NCBI GenBank assembly: GCA_963729295.1 | Contig: CAVSNJ010000025.1 | Coordinates: 372,001-436,000, forward strand | DNA length: 64,000 nt | Reading direction: 5' to 3' | Origin: DATJLY01 sp963729295 | Lineage (GTDB): Bacteria > Pseudomonadota > Alphaproteobacteria > ATCC43930 > CGMCC-115725 | Shown: positions 16,681 through 25,632 of the stretch, piece after piece | Numbering within the stretch: position 1 is the first letter of the stretch | Layout of the letters: every line of letters starts with the position of its first letter | Notes under the pieces: generated by a model | The model's input: only the letters and a program-made list of their open reading frames with translations | Databases searched by the model: none | Told to the model about the DNA's origin: nothing | Position numbers and translations under genes: made by a program

Positions 16681-17067
16681 TCAGGCGCGTTTTGACGGCT
16701 CGCGCGACTGGCCGGCCTTTTCGAGCGCGGCGAGATATTCGGCCCAGCGCTTCTCGCGCTCGATCCCGAGTTCGTAGAAATAGCTCCACGTATAGATCCC
16801 GGTATCGTGCAGATCGTCGAACACGATGCGCACGGCGTAATTGCCGACGGGCTCGAGCCGCAGGATACCGACATGGCGGCGGCCGCTGACGAGCAGCTTT
16901 CCGCCGGGTCCGTGGCCCTGCACCTCGGCCGACGGGCTTTCGACGCGGAGATATTCCGCCGGCAGGCGAAATTTCGCGCCGTTGTCGAAATCGATCTCGA
17001 CGCTCTTTTCCGCGGTCTTGAGGCGCAGCTCGACGGGCCAGTGCTGCGTGCCGAGATGCTCGCTCAT
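16681..17067 (-). CDS. DUF971 (gamma-butyrobetaine hydroxylase-like N-terminal domain) protein
   Basis: A 128-residue protein with the DUF971 pattern: WPVELRLKTAEKSVEIDFDNG, FRLPAEYLRVESPSAEV, then NYAVRIVFDDLHDTGIYTWSYFYEL. This domain also forms the N-terminus of gamma-butyrobetaine dioxygenase; stand-alone forms are linked in other bacteria with iron-sulfur or Mrp/ApbC-type proteins. Its ATG overlaps the Trm112 stop (ATGA). Confidence 0.88.
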   Translation of the reverse strand: MSEHLGTQHWPVELRLKTAEKSVEIDFDNGAKFRLPAEYLRVESPSAEVQGHGPGGKLLVSGRRHVGILRLEPVGNYAVRIVFDDLHDTGIYTWSYFYELGIEREKRWAEYLAALEKAGQSREPSKRA

Positions 17068-17285
17068 GGCGGCGGCGGTTTGGCGGTGCCGCCGAAGCGC
17101 GCCTTTTCCTCGTCGCTCAAAGACCGCGCCTCGTCCACCAGCATGATCGGGATGCCGTCGCGGATCGGATAAGCGAGGCCCGCCTGCACGCTCACCAGCT
17201 CCTGCGCCGCGCGGTCGTAAGTGAGCGGGCCCTTGCTCAACGGGCAGACGAGAATTTCCAGAAGCTTGGGATCGACTTCGGCCAT
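17064..17285 (-). CDS. Trm112-family zinc-ribbon-like protein
   Basis: A 73-residue protein: the Trm112/YcaR motif LLEILVCPLSKGPL and AYPIRDGIPIMLVDEAR are clear. Only one Cys remains at the zinc-knuckle position, as in many proteobacterial members. Eukaryotic and archaeal Trm112 activates methyltransferases acting on tRNA, rRNA and release factors; a similar helper role is inferred. It lies 7 bases after the LON-domain gene and overlaps the DUF971 gene. Confidence 0.9.
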   Translation of the reverse strand: MAEVDPKLLEILVCPLSKGPLTYDRAAQELVSVQAGLAYPIRDGIPIMLVDEARSLSDEEKARFGGTAKPPPP

Positions 17286-17292
17286 AGGTCCC

Positions 17293-17955
17293 TCAATGCC
17301 GCGCCGGGCCGGCGTCTTCGATCGACGCGCGCGACGCCATCTCGAGCAGCGCGACGAGGAGCCGCCCGCGCGCGGTCCAGTCGGCCACTTCGAGCAGCGC
17401 CTGCTTCTCGCCCGGCGCGAACGGACAGAGCATGGCGAGCGAGGAGATGAGCCGCTCGGCCGGCGCCCCGGCGATCGATTTGAAATCGGCCTCGATCCCG
17501 GTGCGGCGGAAATAGGGTTTGAGCGCCGCGACGAGGCGCTCGCGCTCGAGCTCGGGCTCGCTTTCGGCGAGATCGCCCTCGTACGGGCTCCAGTCCGGCA
17601 CGACGGTGCGGAACAGCGTCTCACGCGGCGGCTCGCTCTTCACATCGAAGCGCGCGCAGCCTTTCAAGGTGATGAGATAGCGGCCGTCGTCGGTTTCGCG
17701 GAACTCGGTGATGCGGCCCATGCAGCCGGTGCGGTAGAGGGCCGGGTCGCCGACATCGCCGGCACCTTCCTGCGGCTGGATCATGCCGAGCATGCGGCCA
17801 TGCGCCAGCGCGTGCCGCGTCAGCGCGAGATAGCGCGGCTCGAAGATGTTGAGCGGCAGGCGCCCGCGCGGCAGAAGCAGCACGCCGGTCAGGGGAAAGA
17901 CCGGCAGGCGCGCCGGGAGATCGGCAAAGGAAGGATCGAACACGCCCTGCGTCAT
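17293..17955 (-). CDS. LON substrate-binding-domain protein
   Basis: A 220-residue stand-alone PUA-like LON N-terminal domain: LPVFPLTGVLLLPRGRLPLNIFEPRYL, GMIQP, GCMGRITEFRETDDGRYLITLKG. It has no ATPase or protease part, so it likely recognises unfolded or tagged proteins without cutting them. The ATG at 17953-17955 overlaps the thioredoxin-TPR stop (ATGA). Its place next to a CnoX-like protein suggests a proteostasis operon. Confidence 0.9.
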   Translation of the reverse strand: MTQGVFDPSFADLPARLPVFPLTGVLLLPRGRLPLNIFEPRYLALTRHALAHGRMLGMIQPQEGAGDVGDPALYRTGCMGRITEFRETDDGRYLITLKGCARFDVKSEPPRETLFRTVVPDWSPYEGDLAESEPELERERLVAALKPYFRRTGIEADFKSIAGAPAERLISSLAMLCPFAPGEKQALLEVADWTARGRLLVALLEMASRASIEDAGPARH

Positions 17956-18878
17956 GAGAACAGGATTGCGGACAGGCGCCGGCGCGCCGCGACCGTCAGC
18001 GGGTCGGTGAGCCCGATCGCCTCGAAGAATTTCAAAAGCTGCTTGCGCCCCGCTTCCTCGTTCCAGGCGCGGTCGCGCCGGATGAGCTCGAGGAGCGCGT
18101 CGATCGCCTGCTCGCGCTCGCCCGCGGCAAAGAGCGCAGAGGCGAGGTCGTAGCGCGCCTGGTGGTCGCCCGCGTCCTTCTCCACCCGCGCCTTCAAGTC
18201 GCCGATGGCGCCCTCCGTCTTCGAGCCCGCCTCGGCCAGCTCGAGCGCGGCGCGCGCCGCCGCGATCTCGGCATGAACGGCCTGCTCCTTCGGCACTTGC
18301 GCCAGATACTGCTTCGCCTTGGCGAAATCCTTCTTCGCCACGGCGGCGCGGACGAGTCCGGCAATCGAATCGACGTTGCCGGGCTCGTGCTCCAGAATCT
18401 GCTGATAGATGTTCGTCGCGCGCGCGTGATCGCCCGCGGCCACCGCTTCCTTGGCGAGCGCCAGCGCCTCGGCCACCGGATCGCCCTCGGTGGCCCCGGC
18501 AGCGCCCGCGGCGCTGACGAGGCGCTGCACGAACTGCTTCACCTGGCTTTCCGGCAGCGCGCCGACGAAGCCGTCGACCGGGCGCCCGTCCTTGAAGGCA
18601 TAGACCGCCGGGATCGACTGGACGCGCATCTGCGCCGCCAGCTCCTGGTTCTCGTCGACATTGATCTTGACCAAGCGGACCTTGCCGCGGGAATCGCGCA
18701 CCGCCTTCTCGATCACCGGGCCCAACTGCTTGCACGGACCGCACCACGGCGCCCAGAAATCGACCACGATGGCGGCCTCGCGCGAGGCGTCGATCACGTC
18801 CGCCATGAAGGTTGCGGTCGATCCGTTCTTGACGGAAGAGGCGTCCGCCGGAGCGCCGCCGCCGATGAGCTGTTCCAT
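17952..18878 (-). CDS. cnoX: thioredoxin-TPR protein (CnoX/YbbN-like chaperedoxin)
   Basis: A 308-residue protein. Residues about 20-125 are a thioredoxin domain with an intact WCGPC site (FWAPWCGPCKQLGPV). The rest is TPR-like helices (AVAAGDHARATNIYQQILEHEPGN; the end FFEAIGLTDPLTVAARRRLSAILFS is typical of YbbN). In E. coli CnoX protects substrates from over-oxidation and hands them to GroEL; E. coli CnoX lacks a reducing CXXC, whereas other bacterial forms, like this one, keep it. First gene of the CnoX-LON-Trm112-DUF971-ABM run. Confidence 0.92.
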   Translation of the reverse strand: MEQLIGGGAPADASSVKNGSTATFMADVIDASREAAIVVDFWAPWCGPCKQLGPVIEKAVRDSRGKVRLVKINVDENQELAAQMRVQSIPAVYAFKDGRPVDGFVGALPESQVKQFVQRLVSAAGAAGATEGDPVAEALALAKEAVAAGDHARATNIYQQILEHEPGNVDSIAGLVRAAVAKKDFAKAKQYLAQVPKEQAVHAEIAAARAALELAEAGSKTEGAIGDLKARVEKDAGDHQARYDLASALFAAGEREQAIDALLELIRRDRAWNEEAGRKQLLKFFEAIGLTDPLTVAARRRLSAILFS

Positions 18879-18947
18879 GCCAAGTCCCTCGAAAGACCCC
18901 TAGAAGATGGCGGGCCGGGGCCGCTCTGGCAAGTCGGGCGGGTGCCC

Positions 18948-19472
18948 TTAGGCGGACGCCGCGCGGTCGAGATCGGCGAGATCCAAGGTCCGCGGGCGAT
19001 GGCCGCACGCGTCGAGGAAGCGCACGAGGTCCACAGGCGAAATCGCCGTCGTCGCGGTATTGACGAGCGGATGGTAGTTGAGCGGATCGTGCCGCAGCAT
19101 CGCGGCATCGAGCACCACCGTGACGCAAGCGGCGCTGTCGTTGACGAGCGCGAAGGGCGTGACGCTGCCGGGCTCGACCCCCAAGATCGCGCGCATCTTC
19201 GGCGGCGAGCCGAACGAGAAGCGCGGCGCGGCGAGGCGGTCCGCGAGCGCCTTCAGGTCGAGGCGGCGCTCCTCGAGCACGACGACGAGCCAGAATCCGC
19301 CCTTGCGGTCCTCGAGGAAGAGGCACTTGCAGTGCCCGCCCGGCAGCGTGCCGCGCAACGCCACCGCCTCGGCGACGGTGAAGACCGGCGGATGGGTGTA
19401 GGTGCGATAGGCGATGCCGAGCGCGTCGAGGCGGCGGAACAGGTCTGCTGGCGTTGCCGGCGCATCGGCCAT
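18948..19472 (-). CDS. prolyl-tRNA deacylase / YbaK-type editing protein
   Basis: A 174-residue protein with the INS/YbaK fold: YRTYTHPPVFTVAEA, GGHCKCLFLEDRKGGFWLVVV with the key Lys, and GSVTPFALVND near residue 115. It is of the PrdX/ProX type that clears alanine mischarged onto tRNA-Pro. It lies 69 bases upstream of cnoX on the same strand and just downstream (opposite strand) of the tRNA-Gly gene. The ATG at 19470-19472 was chosen; the frame continues upstream through the tRNA gene, which excludes earlier starts. Confidence 0.9.
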   Translation of the reverse strand: MADAPATPADLFRRLDALGIAYRTYTHPPVFTVAEAVALRGTLPGGHCKCLFLEDRKGGFWLVVVLEERRLDLKALADRLAAPRFSFGSPPKMRAILGVEPGSVTPFALVNDSAACVTVVLDAAMLRHDPLNYHPLVNTATTAISPVDLVRFLDACGHRPRTLDLADLDRAASA

Positions 19473-19546
19473 GGCGGCGGAACTTAAGCGGCGTCGCGCG
19501 CGCTTGCAAACCGGTGGGCGGACAGTATCATCCGCCGCCTTGGAGC

Positions 19547-19621
19547 GCGGGCGTAGCTCAGGGGTAGAGCACAACCTTGCCAAGGTTGGGGTCGAGGGTT
19601 CGAATCCCTTCGCCCGCTCCA
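19547..19621 (+). tRNA. tRNA-Gly (anticodon GCC)
   Basis: Full cloverleaf: acceptor GCGGGCG/CGCCCGC, D-stem GCTC/GAGC, anticodon stem CAACC/GGTTG with loop TTGCCAA (GCC anticodon), T-loop TTCGAAT, discriminator T, and an encoded CCA. It reads GGC/GGT glycine codons. Confidence 0.97.
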
Positions 19622-19696
19622 TAAACCTTCACGATCGAAATCCTGCGACCTTGCACGGCGCCGCGTTGACGTGCGAGGGCGCGGCTCGCCGCTTCA

Positions 19697-20371
19697 GAGC
19701 AACGCGTCGCCGCGGCGCAGGCCGCGGCGAAGCAGGGCGCCGCAGTCGTGATCGCCTCGAGCCCGCAAGGCACGGGTGGATGAGGCGCTGGCCACGCTGC
19801 CGGCCGGCGCGGAAGGCCACGCGCTCGATCTCGCGGACGAGCGGGCGGTAAAGACGCTCTTCGCCGGGCTAGGTCCGTTCGACCATCTCGTCTTCACGGC
19901 CGGCGAGATGCTGCGGCTTGGCTCTCTCGTGGATACCGACATCGAAGCCGCGCGCAGCTTCTTTGGTGTCCGCTACTGGGGCGCCTTTATGGCCGCAAAA
20001 TATGGCAGCGGCAGCATCCGCCCGGGCGGCTCGATCGTCTTCACCTCGGGCTTGGCGGGGATACGTCCGCGACCGGCTGGTCGCTCGGCGCAAGCATCTG
20101 CTCGGCCATGGAAGGACTGACGCGGGCGCTTGCTGTGGAACTCGCGCCGATCCGCGTCAACATCGTTTCGCCGGGCGTGGTGAAAAGCCCGCTCTGGGCA
20201 AACATGATGGAAGCCGACCGCGAGGAGCTCTACCGGCGGAGCGGCGAGCGGCTTCCCGCGGGGCACGCCGGCGAGACGGCCGAGATCGCACAAGCCTATC
20301 TCTATCTAATGCGGCAAACCTACGGGACCGGCGAGGTGCTGAAGGTCGATGGCGGCGGCGCGCTAGTATGA
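19697..20371 (+). pseudogene. short-chain dehydrogenase/reductase, frameshifted
   Basis: Three pieces in two frames together make most of an SDR. A piece around 19697-19765 (QGAAVVIAS, beta2 region) is in frame 2, 19776 to about 20065 (GHALDLADE, FDHLVFTAGE, GGSIVFTSGLAG) is in frame 3, and about 20075-20371 (WSLGASICSAMEGLTRALAVELAPIRVNIVSPG, then GTGEVLKVDGGG) is in frame 2 again. The shifts, near 19765 and 20060-20080, compensate each other. The N-terminal GxxxGxG motif is not readable and the catalytic Tyr position is not conserved. Either a decayed gene or sequence errors. Confidence 0.8.
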
Positions 20372-20476
20372 AGACGCGGCACTCAGTGCGCCAACACACT
20401 TTTATGGGAGTGTTTAGGTGCCTGACACAACCGCAGCATTTACGCCGGTAACTGCTTCGCTCCGGGAGCCTACACT

Positions 20477-21398
20477 ATGCGCCGCATCAAGACCTTCGCC
20501 CTGACGGCAGTCCTTTTCGGCAGCCTTGCCGGCCTCCCGTGGACCGACGTTCGTGCCGCCCAGTCCAGTCCCGCCGTCGCTGTCGGTCCGCAATACGACT
20601 CGACCCACGTCTATGTCGTCCCCGACGATTTCGACCGGTTCGTCGCCAGTTTCATTGCGACATTCGGTGGCACGACATCCAAAGAAGGCGCGTTCACGGT
20701 CACGCCGACGCCGAGCCTCACCCTGTCGCAGATCGTCATGACCCCGGTCGGCATTTTGTCGGTCTTCGGCTTCAAGACACCGATCCCCTATCCCTTTGGC
20801 ACGGAGCGGACCGGTTATCTCGTCACGGACATGGCCAAGGCCGTTCGCGCCGCGCGCGCCAATGGCGCCGATGTCCTGGTCGCGACGTTTCCCGACCCGA
20901 TCGGCCGCGACACCATCATTCAATGGCCGGGCGGCGTCGAACATGCAGCTTTATTGGCATACGACCGCGCCGAACTACGCGGCGCTTCAGACCGTGCCCG
21001 AGAACCGGGTTTACCTGTCGCCGATCCGGGCCGATCTGTTCATCCGCGATTTCGTCGCCTTCTCGAATGGCAAAATCGTCTCTGACGACCGCATGGCGCC
21101 GGGCGTGGAGATCGGCCGGCCCGCCGACCGCTACCGGCGCGTTCGCATCGAGTCCACATTCGGGCGAATGACTGCGCTGGTGACCGACGGCCATCTCCCT
21201 TATCCCTTTGGACGGGAGACGACGGGCTACGAGGTCTCTGATCTTGCCGCGGCACTTGCCAAGGCCAGGGACGCAGGAGCTGCGATGCTGGTCGAGCCCT
21301 ACAGGGCGGACGGGCGCGAGGCGGCAATCGTCCAGTTCCCCGGCGGCTACATCGCCGAAATCCACGCGGCCGCGCGCGGCCCATCGAACACTCCCTAA
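20477..21398 (+). pseudogene. secreted VOC/glyoxalase-like protein with one frameshift
   Basis: The gene opens with an ATG and signal peptide (cleavage near VRAAQS), then a first glyoxalase-like half (DSTHVYVVPDDFDRF, TERTGYLVTDM, TIIQWPGG). At about 20936-20941 one extra base shifts it out of frame. The second half continues in another frame (MQLYWHTTAPNYAAL, VENRVYLSP-like VPENRVYLSP, YPFGRETTGYEVSDL, VQFPGGYIAEIH) to TAA at 21396-21398. Removing one base in GTCGAAC restores a protein of about 306 residues. The two halves repeat each other (PYPFG...TGY...D), as in two-module VOC proteins. Confidence 0.82.
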
Positions 21399-23491
21399 AG
21401 CCTTCGCCGGGTCACGACCGGGTCGCGCGCGAGCGCTTCGTAAAGCGTGGCGGCGATGGGCGGGAGGCCGAGCGCTTCGGCAAAGAAGCGGTCGAGCGCG
21501 CGGCGCGGGCCCGATCCTTGGGCGGCGCGCGCGAACTCAGGCCCGAACGGCAGGAAGCTGTGCCGGCCAAGCGCCTGGGCGAGCGCGGCGCAGGCGGCAA
21601 GATCGAGGCGCGCGGGATCGGGCGCCGGCACGTCCCCGAGCTGATCCTTCTTCATCTTGATGATGTCGCCCATGCTGCTCGTCGCATGCGCGAGAAAGCT
21701 CAGGATGCCGTAGGTCGAGTTGAGCCACAGCAGGATCGGCGCCTGCCATCGCGCCGCGCGCGGCGAAATCTCCCAGAAGGCGGTCGCCAGAACTTTTGTG
21801 GGGGCACGCATCGCGAGCAGCGCTTCGGTGCCGAGATGCGGGCGCTCGGCGACGAGCAGCCGGGCGGCGTGGCGGCGATGGAGCGCCTCAGCGTTGGCGG
21901 AGTTCGGCGCGCCGCGCGCGAGTTTTCCCGGGCTGAGCTCGATCGTCGTCATATCGCCCTGATGGCCGAGGACAAGCGGAAATCCAGCCCCGCCGCGCCC
22001 TCCGCGCGCGGGCGCGGGCGCAGGCGCCAGAAAAGCGCGCTTGACCTGAGCGATGTCGGGCCCGATCGCCGCGCACAGTGTTCCGAACGGCACGAGCCCT
22101 TCGTGCGCGAGGATGGCGCACGTAAGGCGGTTGAGATCGGGCGCGGCGAAGAGCGCCGGCGCGAGCCAGTTGCGCCGCAGCTCGTCCTGCGGGACGCGAT
22201 AGAGCGTGGCGACGCGCGCGCCGCCAACGACGAGATCGCGCGCGCAGCCACCGGCGAGCGATCCCGGAATTTGCGCGCGCAGCGCCTGCCACGCGAGTGA
22301 GCCGGCGTCTTCATCGCTGCGCGGCTTGCGCGCGACATTGACGAACACGGTGGTGCGCTCCGCCGCCGGCTTTGCCGTCCGCTCGGCGACGATCAGGACC
22401 TCGCCGATCGCCGTGTTCTCGCTCCAGTTCCACGGCTCGACGTCGGGCGCGCCGGCATCGAAATTCGCGACGATGTATCTGATCTCGCACTCCGCGAGAT
22501 AACGCGCGCGGATCTTCTTCCACGACACGCCCGACAGCATCGAGCGCGGCAGGACGAGGCCGATGCGCCCGTGCTCCTTGAGAAGCTCGAGTCCCAACAG
22601 CATGAAGTAGGGGCCGAGCCCGGCGCGGCCGATGCCGGAAAGGCCCAACGACCGCGCGAGGCCGGTGAGCGCTTCCTGCATCCGGCGGCGCATTTCCGCC
22701 GCGGAATAGCCGAAGGTGAGGTTCGGCTTCGCCGAGCGCGAGAAGGGCGGGTTCATCAGCACGAAATCGTGGCGGCGGCGCGGTGGTACGCCGTGGCGAA
22801 GATGATCGAGGCTGCCGAGCCGCACCTTGCCCTTCGTGACGCCGACCGGGAGCGTGCGGAGATCGGCGCGCTCCTGTCGCGCCGGGCCCGCAGCGAGCGC
22901 GAGCGTCGCGCGCGCGACCTCGACCGCAAACGCCATCACGTCCCAGCCGTAGAGCCGCGCGTCGGCACCGCGCGCGCCATCGAGCGCCGCATGGGCCGCC
23001 GCCAGCAGCGTGCCGGAGCCGCAGGCCGGATCGATGACCGAGATTTCTTCGCGCGGCGCAGGAGCGGGCGCGCCGAGCGTGAGATCGGCCAGAAGCCGCG
23101 CCGCCGGCACGCTCGTGTAGTAGGTCGCGTAGTGCGGCCCCGCGGCACCGAGGAGCAGCTTGCGATAGATGCGCCCGAGGAAATCGTGCCGCGCGAAGAC
23201 GCCCGAGCGCGCCGTCGCTTGCGCCGCCTGGGCGAGGCGCCCGAGCAAAAGCTCGCTCGCCGCCCCATCCGGCAGCGCACCGAGCACGGCCGACGCGAGC
23301 GGCACGACCGGCGCGGGCCCCATCTTGCGCCACGCGCCGCGCAGGAATTTGCGCCACGGCGCCGCCCCGCGCGCGGAAAACGGCGTGGCAGCGTCGTCGC
23401 CCACATGCAGCAGCAGCGCGACGTAGAGCACGAAACACGCGATGCGCAGAAAATCCGCCTCGGCGCCGAGGCTTGTCCCTTTCCTAGCCAT
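21395..23491 (-). CDS. N-6 adenine-specific DNA methylase (orphan, Eco57I/HsdM-like)
   Basis: A 698-residue protein. The AdoMet-binding motif I DPACGSGTLL lies near residue 155 and the catalytic NPPF (motif IV: LMNPPFSR) near 250, marking an N6-adenine methylase of the gamma class. HATYYTSVPAARLLADL precedes motif I as in HsdM-like proteins. The C-terminal third (WLNSTYGILSFLAHATSSMG...MKKDQLGDVPAPD) looks like a target-recognition part of type IIG enzymes. No endonuclease domain or partner gene is visible, so it is an orphan modification enzyme or the remnant of a defence locus. The ATG at 23489-23491 overlaps an upstream short ORF by eight bases. It ends convergently on the VOC gene. Confidence 0.85.
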   Translation of the reverse strand: MARKGTSLGAEADFLRIACFVLYVALLLHVGDDAATPFSARGAAPWRKFLRGAWRKMGPAPVVPLASAVLGALPDGAASELLLGRLAQAAQATARSGVFARHDFLGRIYRKLLLGAAGPHYATYYTSVPAARLLADLTLGAPAPAPREEISVIDPACGSGTLLAAAHAALDGARGADARLYGWDVMAFAVEVARATLALAAGPARQERADLRTLPVGVTKGKVRLGSLDHLRHGVPPRRRHDFVLMNPPFSRSAKPNLTFGYSAAEMRRRMQEALTGLARSLGLSGIGRAGLGPYFMLLGLELLKEHGRIGLVLPRSMLSGVSWKKIRARYLAECEIRYIVANFDAGAPDVEPWNWSENTAIGEVLIVAERTAKPAAERTTVFVNVARKPRSDEDAGSLAWQALRAQIPGSLAGGCARDLVVGGARVATLYRVPQDELRRNWLAPALFAAPDLNRLTCAILAHEGLVPFGTLCAAIGPDIAQVKRAFLAPAPAPARGGRGGAGFPLVLGHQGDMTTIELSPGKLARGAPNSANAEALHRRHAARLLVAERPHLGTEALLAMRAPTKVLATAFWEISPRAARWQAPILLWLNSTYGILSFLAHATSSMGDIIKMKKDQLGDVPAPDPARLDLAACAALAQALGRHSFLPFGPEFARAAQGSGPRRALDRFFAEALGLPPIAATLYEALARDPVVTRRRL

Positions 23492-23687
23492 CGCCGTCGC
23501 GGCCCAGCGCGCGGGCGAGCCGGCGCCGCAGCGCGGGCGCGCGGATGCGCAAGCCGGCGCCGAGGGCGAGTTCCAGCGCATCGGCAAGCGCGCGCTCGGC
23601 CGCGCCGAGCTCGGCGGCGAACGCGTCGGCCGCGTCGGCAGCAGCGGTTTCCCCGCGCTCTTCGAGCCTCTTCCGCAGCCGCGCCAT
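23484..23687 (-). CDS. 67-residue helical protein upstream of the methylase
   Basis: A short frame rich in Ala, Arg and Glu, probably all alpha-helical (RKRLEERGETAAADAADAF...), ending eight bases inside the methylase start. Its codon third positions follow the local GC bias, and the overlap suggests translational coupling. I recognise no family. It could be an accessory or antitoxin-like peptide, or not expressed at all. Confidence 0.45.
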   Translation of the reverse strand: MARLRKRLEERGETAAADAADAFAAELGAAERALADALELALGAGLRIRAPALRRRLARALGRDGDG

Positions 23688-23722
23688 CGGCGCATACTCT
23701 ATCGGAAAGAGGGAGGGGAAAC

Positions 23723-24730
23723 ATGCGGCTCGGTGCGGCTTTCCTCACGCTTGCTGCGGCGGCCTCGCTGTCCGCGGCGGCGGCGGCAGACCCGGTGCCG
23801 ATCCGCGCCGGCTGGGCGGTGGTGCCGGCGAGCCTTACGCCGATCTTCACGGCCCATCCCGGCCTCGCGCGCCATATCGGCACGAGCTATACGCTCGATC
23901 TCGTGCATTTCTCCGCGACGCCGCAGCAGATGGCGGGCTTTGCCGCGGGCGAAATCGATTTGGGTGCGTTCTCCTATTCGACGCTCGCGCTCGCTGTCGA
24001 GAATGCCGGGATCAGCGATATTCGCGTCGTCGCCAACGTCATGTCGGACGGCGCGCACGGCGCCTATTCCAACGAGTTCATGGTGCTGAAGGACGGACCC
24101 ATTCACACGATCGAGGATCTGCGCGGCAAGGCGTTCGCGACCAGCGGCGCCGGCGCCTCGGGCGACATGGCGATGCGCCTCATGCTGCATCGGCACGACA
24201 TCGACGACAAGGCGCTCACCTTCGTCGAGGTCCAATTTCCGAACATGAAGTCGATGCTGCTCTCGGGCAAGGCCGACATCATCACCGCGATCACGCCGTT
24301 CTCGATGGACCCCGAGCTGCGCGCGAAGGCGCGCACGCTCTTCACGCAGAAGGACGCGCTGGGACCGATCGAGCTACTGATGATGGCGGGCCACGCCCCG
24401 TTCCTCGCCAAGAACCGCGCCGCGGTCGTCGATTTCCTCGAGGATTACCTGCGCGTGCAGCATTGGTACATGGACCCGGCGAACCATGACGAGGCGGTGG
24501 CGATCGTCAGCCATTTCACGAAGCAGCCGCCTGCCTTCTATCAGTCGTGGCTCTTCACCGCGCATGGCGACGATTACCGCCCGCCCGACGGCGTTCCCGA
24601 CCTTGCCAGCGTCGAGGCCGACATCAAGACCGAGTATGAGCTGGGCTATGTCAAAGCGCCGCTCGATCCCAGGCCCTATGCCGACCTGTCCCTGGTGCGG
24701 GAGGCGGCCGCGCGGCTCGACCGACCGTGA
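23723..24730 (+). CDS. ABC-type sulfonate/nitrate/taurine-like substrate-binding protein
   Basis: A 335-residue periplasmic protein: signal peptide with cleavage near AAAADP, then a type II binding-protein fold of the NMT1/SsuA/TauA kind (MAGFAAGEIDLGAFSYSTLALAVENAG, IEDLRGKAFATSGAGASGDMAMRLML, MLLSGKADIITAITPF). GAGGGAGGGG gives a strong ribosome site. No permease or ATPase gene is adjacent, so it may feed a distant transporter. It overlaps the following dioxygenase gene by four bases (GTGA), tying uptake to the dioxygenase reaction. Confidence 0.88.
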   Translation: MRLGAAFLTLAAAASLSAAAAADPVPIRAGWAVVPASLTPIFTAHPGLARHIGTSYTLDLVHFSATPQQMAGFAAGEIDLGAFSYSTLALAVENAGISDIRVVANVMSDGAHGAYSNEFMVLKDGPIHTIEDLRGKAFATSGAGASGDMAMRLMLHRHDIDDKALTFVEVQFPNMKSMLLSGKADIITAITPFSMDPELRAKARTLFTQKDALGPIELLMMAGHAPFLAKNRAAVVDFLEDYLRVQHWYMDPANHDEAVAIVSHFTKQPPAFYQSWLFTAHGDDYRPPDGVPDLASVEADIKTEYELGYVKAPLDPRPYADLSLVREAAARLDRP

Positions 24731-25632
24731 TCGATCATCTTGCCAGCGCAACGATAGGGCGCTCTACTCGGGCGATGCGCATCGTCAATGACGCGGACGT
24801 GCTGGGCGCGCGGATCGAGGGCCTCGATCTGGCGCAGCTCTTGGCACGCGAGGCGGTGCGGGACATCCTCATGGCGCTCGGCGAGCGCGGCGTCCTGTGC
24901 TTTCCGGACCAAAATCTCGACCCGCCGGGCTTGGCCGCGTTCGCGGCGCAGTTCGGCGAGCTCGAAATCAACGTCGCCAACCGCTTCCACGCGCCGGACC
25001 ATCCCGAGGTGATGATCCTTTCGAACATGGTCGAGGACGGGAAGCCCGTGGGCTTCGCCGATGCCGGCCAGGGCTGGCACACCGACGTGAGCTATAGCCG
25101 CGAGATCGCGCTTTCAACCCTGCTGCATGCGAAGCGCGTGCCGCGGCGCGACGGCACGCCGCGCGGCAACACCGAGTTCCTGAGTATGCGGCACGCTTAT
25201 GACGACCTGCCGCAACAGGTGAAGGCGCGCATCGACGGGCGTCATGCGGTGCATGATTTCGCGAAGTTCTGGAACATGATGCTGGCGAAGCCCGGGACCG
25301 ACCGCCTGCCGCTGTCCGACGCGCAGCGGGAGAAACGGCCACCGGTGGCGCAGCCGATCGTGCGCACGCATCCCGTCACGGGCAAGAAGGTGCTCTACTG
25401 CAATCCGGGCTATGCGACGCGCATCGAGGGGCTCGAGGCCGCCGAGAGCGACCAACTGCTGGAGCTCCTCTTCCAACACCAGGCGCAGAAGAAATATTTT
25501 CACGCGCATCGCTGGCGCGAAGGCGACGTTCTGATGTGGGACGACATCGCTACGACGCACAACGCCGTCGCCGATTACGGCGCCGACGAGCCGCGCTTCA
25601 TGTACCGCGTGCAGGTGCTGGCGAAGACCTAG
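24727..25632 (+). CDS. TauD/TfdA-family Fe(II)/2-oxoglutarate dioxygenase
   Basis: A 301-residue protein. The iron ligands are visible as WHTDVSY (H-x-D, near residue 118) and the distal His in TTHNAVADY, with the 2-oxoglutarate Arg at RFMYRVQV. Such enzymes hydroxylate sulfonates (taurine), 2,4-D-like ethers or carnitine-type compounds. Paired with a sulfonate-type binding protein, a sulfur-scavenging role is the simplest reading, but the substrate is unproven. The GTG at 24727 overlaps the upstream stop; an internal ATG at 24775 is an alternative start. Confidence 0.9.
   Translation: MIDHLASATIGRSTRAMRIVNDADVLGARIEGLDLAQLLAREAVRDILMALGERGVLCFPDQNLDPPGLAAFAAQFGELEINVANRFHAPDHPEVMILSNMVEDGKPVGFADAGQGWHTDVSYSREIALSTLLHAKRVPRRDGTPRGNTEFLSMRHAYDDLPQQVKARIDGRHAVHDFAKFWNMMLAKPGTDRLPLSDAQREKRPPVAQPIVRTHPVTGKKVLYCNPGYATRIEGLEAAESDQLLELLFQHQAQKKYFHAHRWREGDVLMWDDIATTHNAVADYGADEPRFMYRVQVLAKT

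Noticed and set aside
19547..21400. A genomic island integrated at tRNA-Gly
   Set aside because: No integrase gene and no duplicate of the tRNA 3' end are visible in the window.
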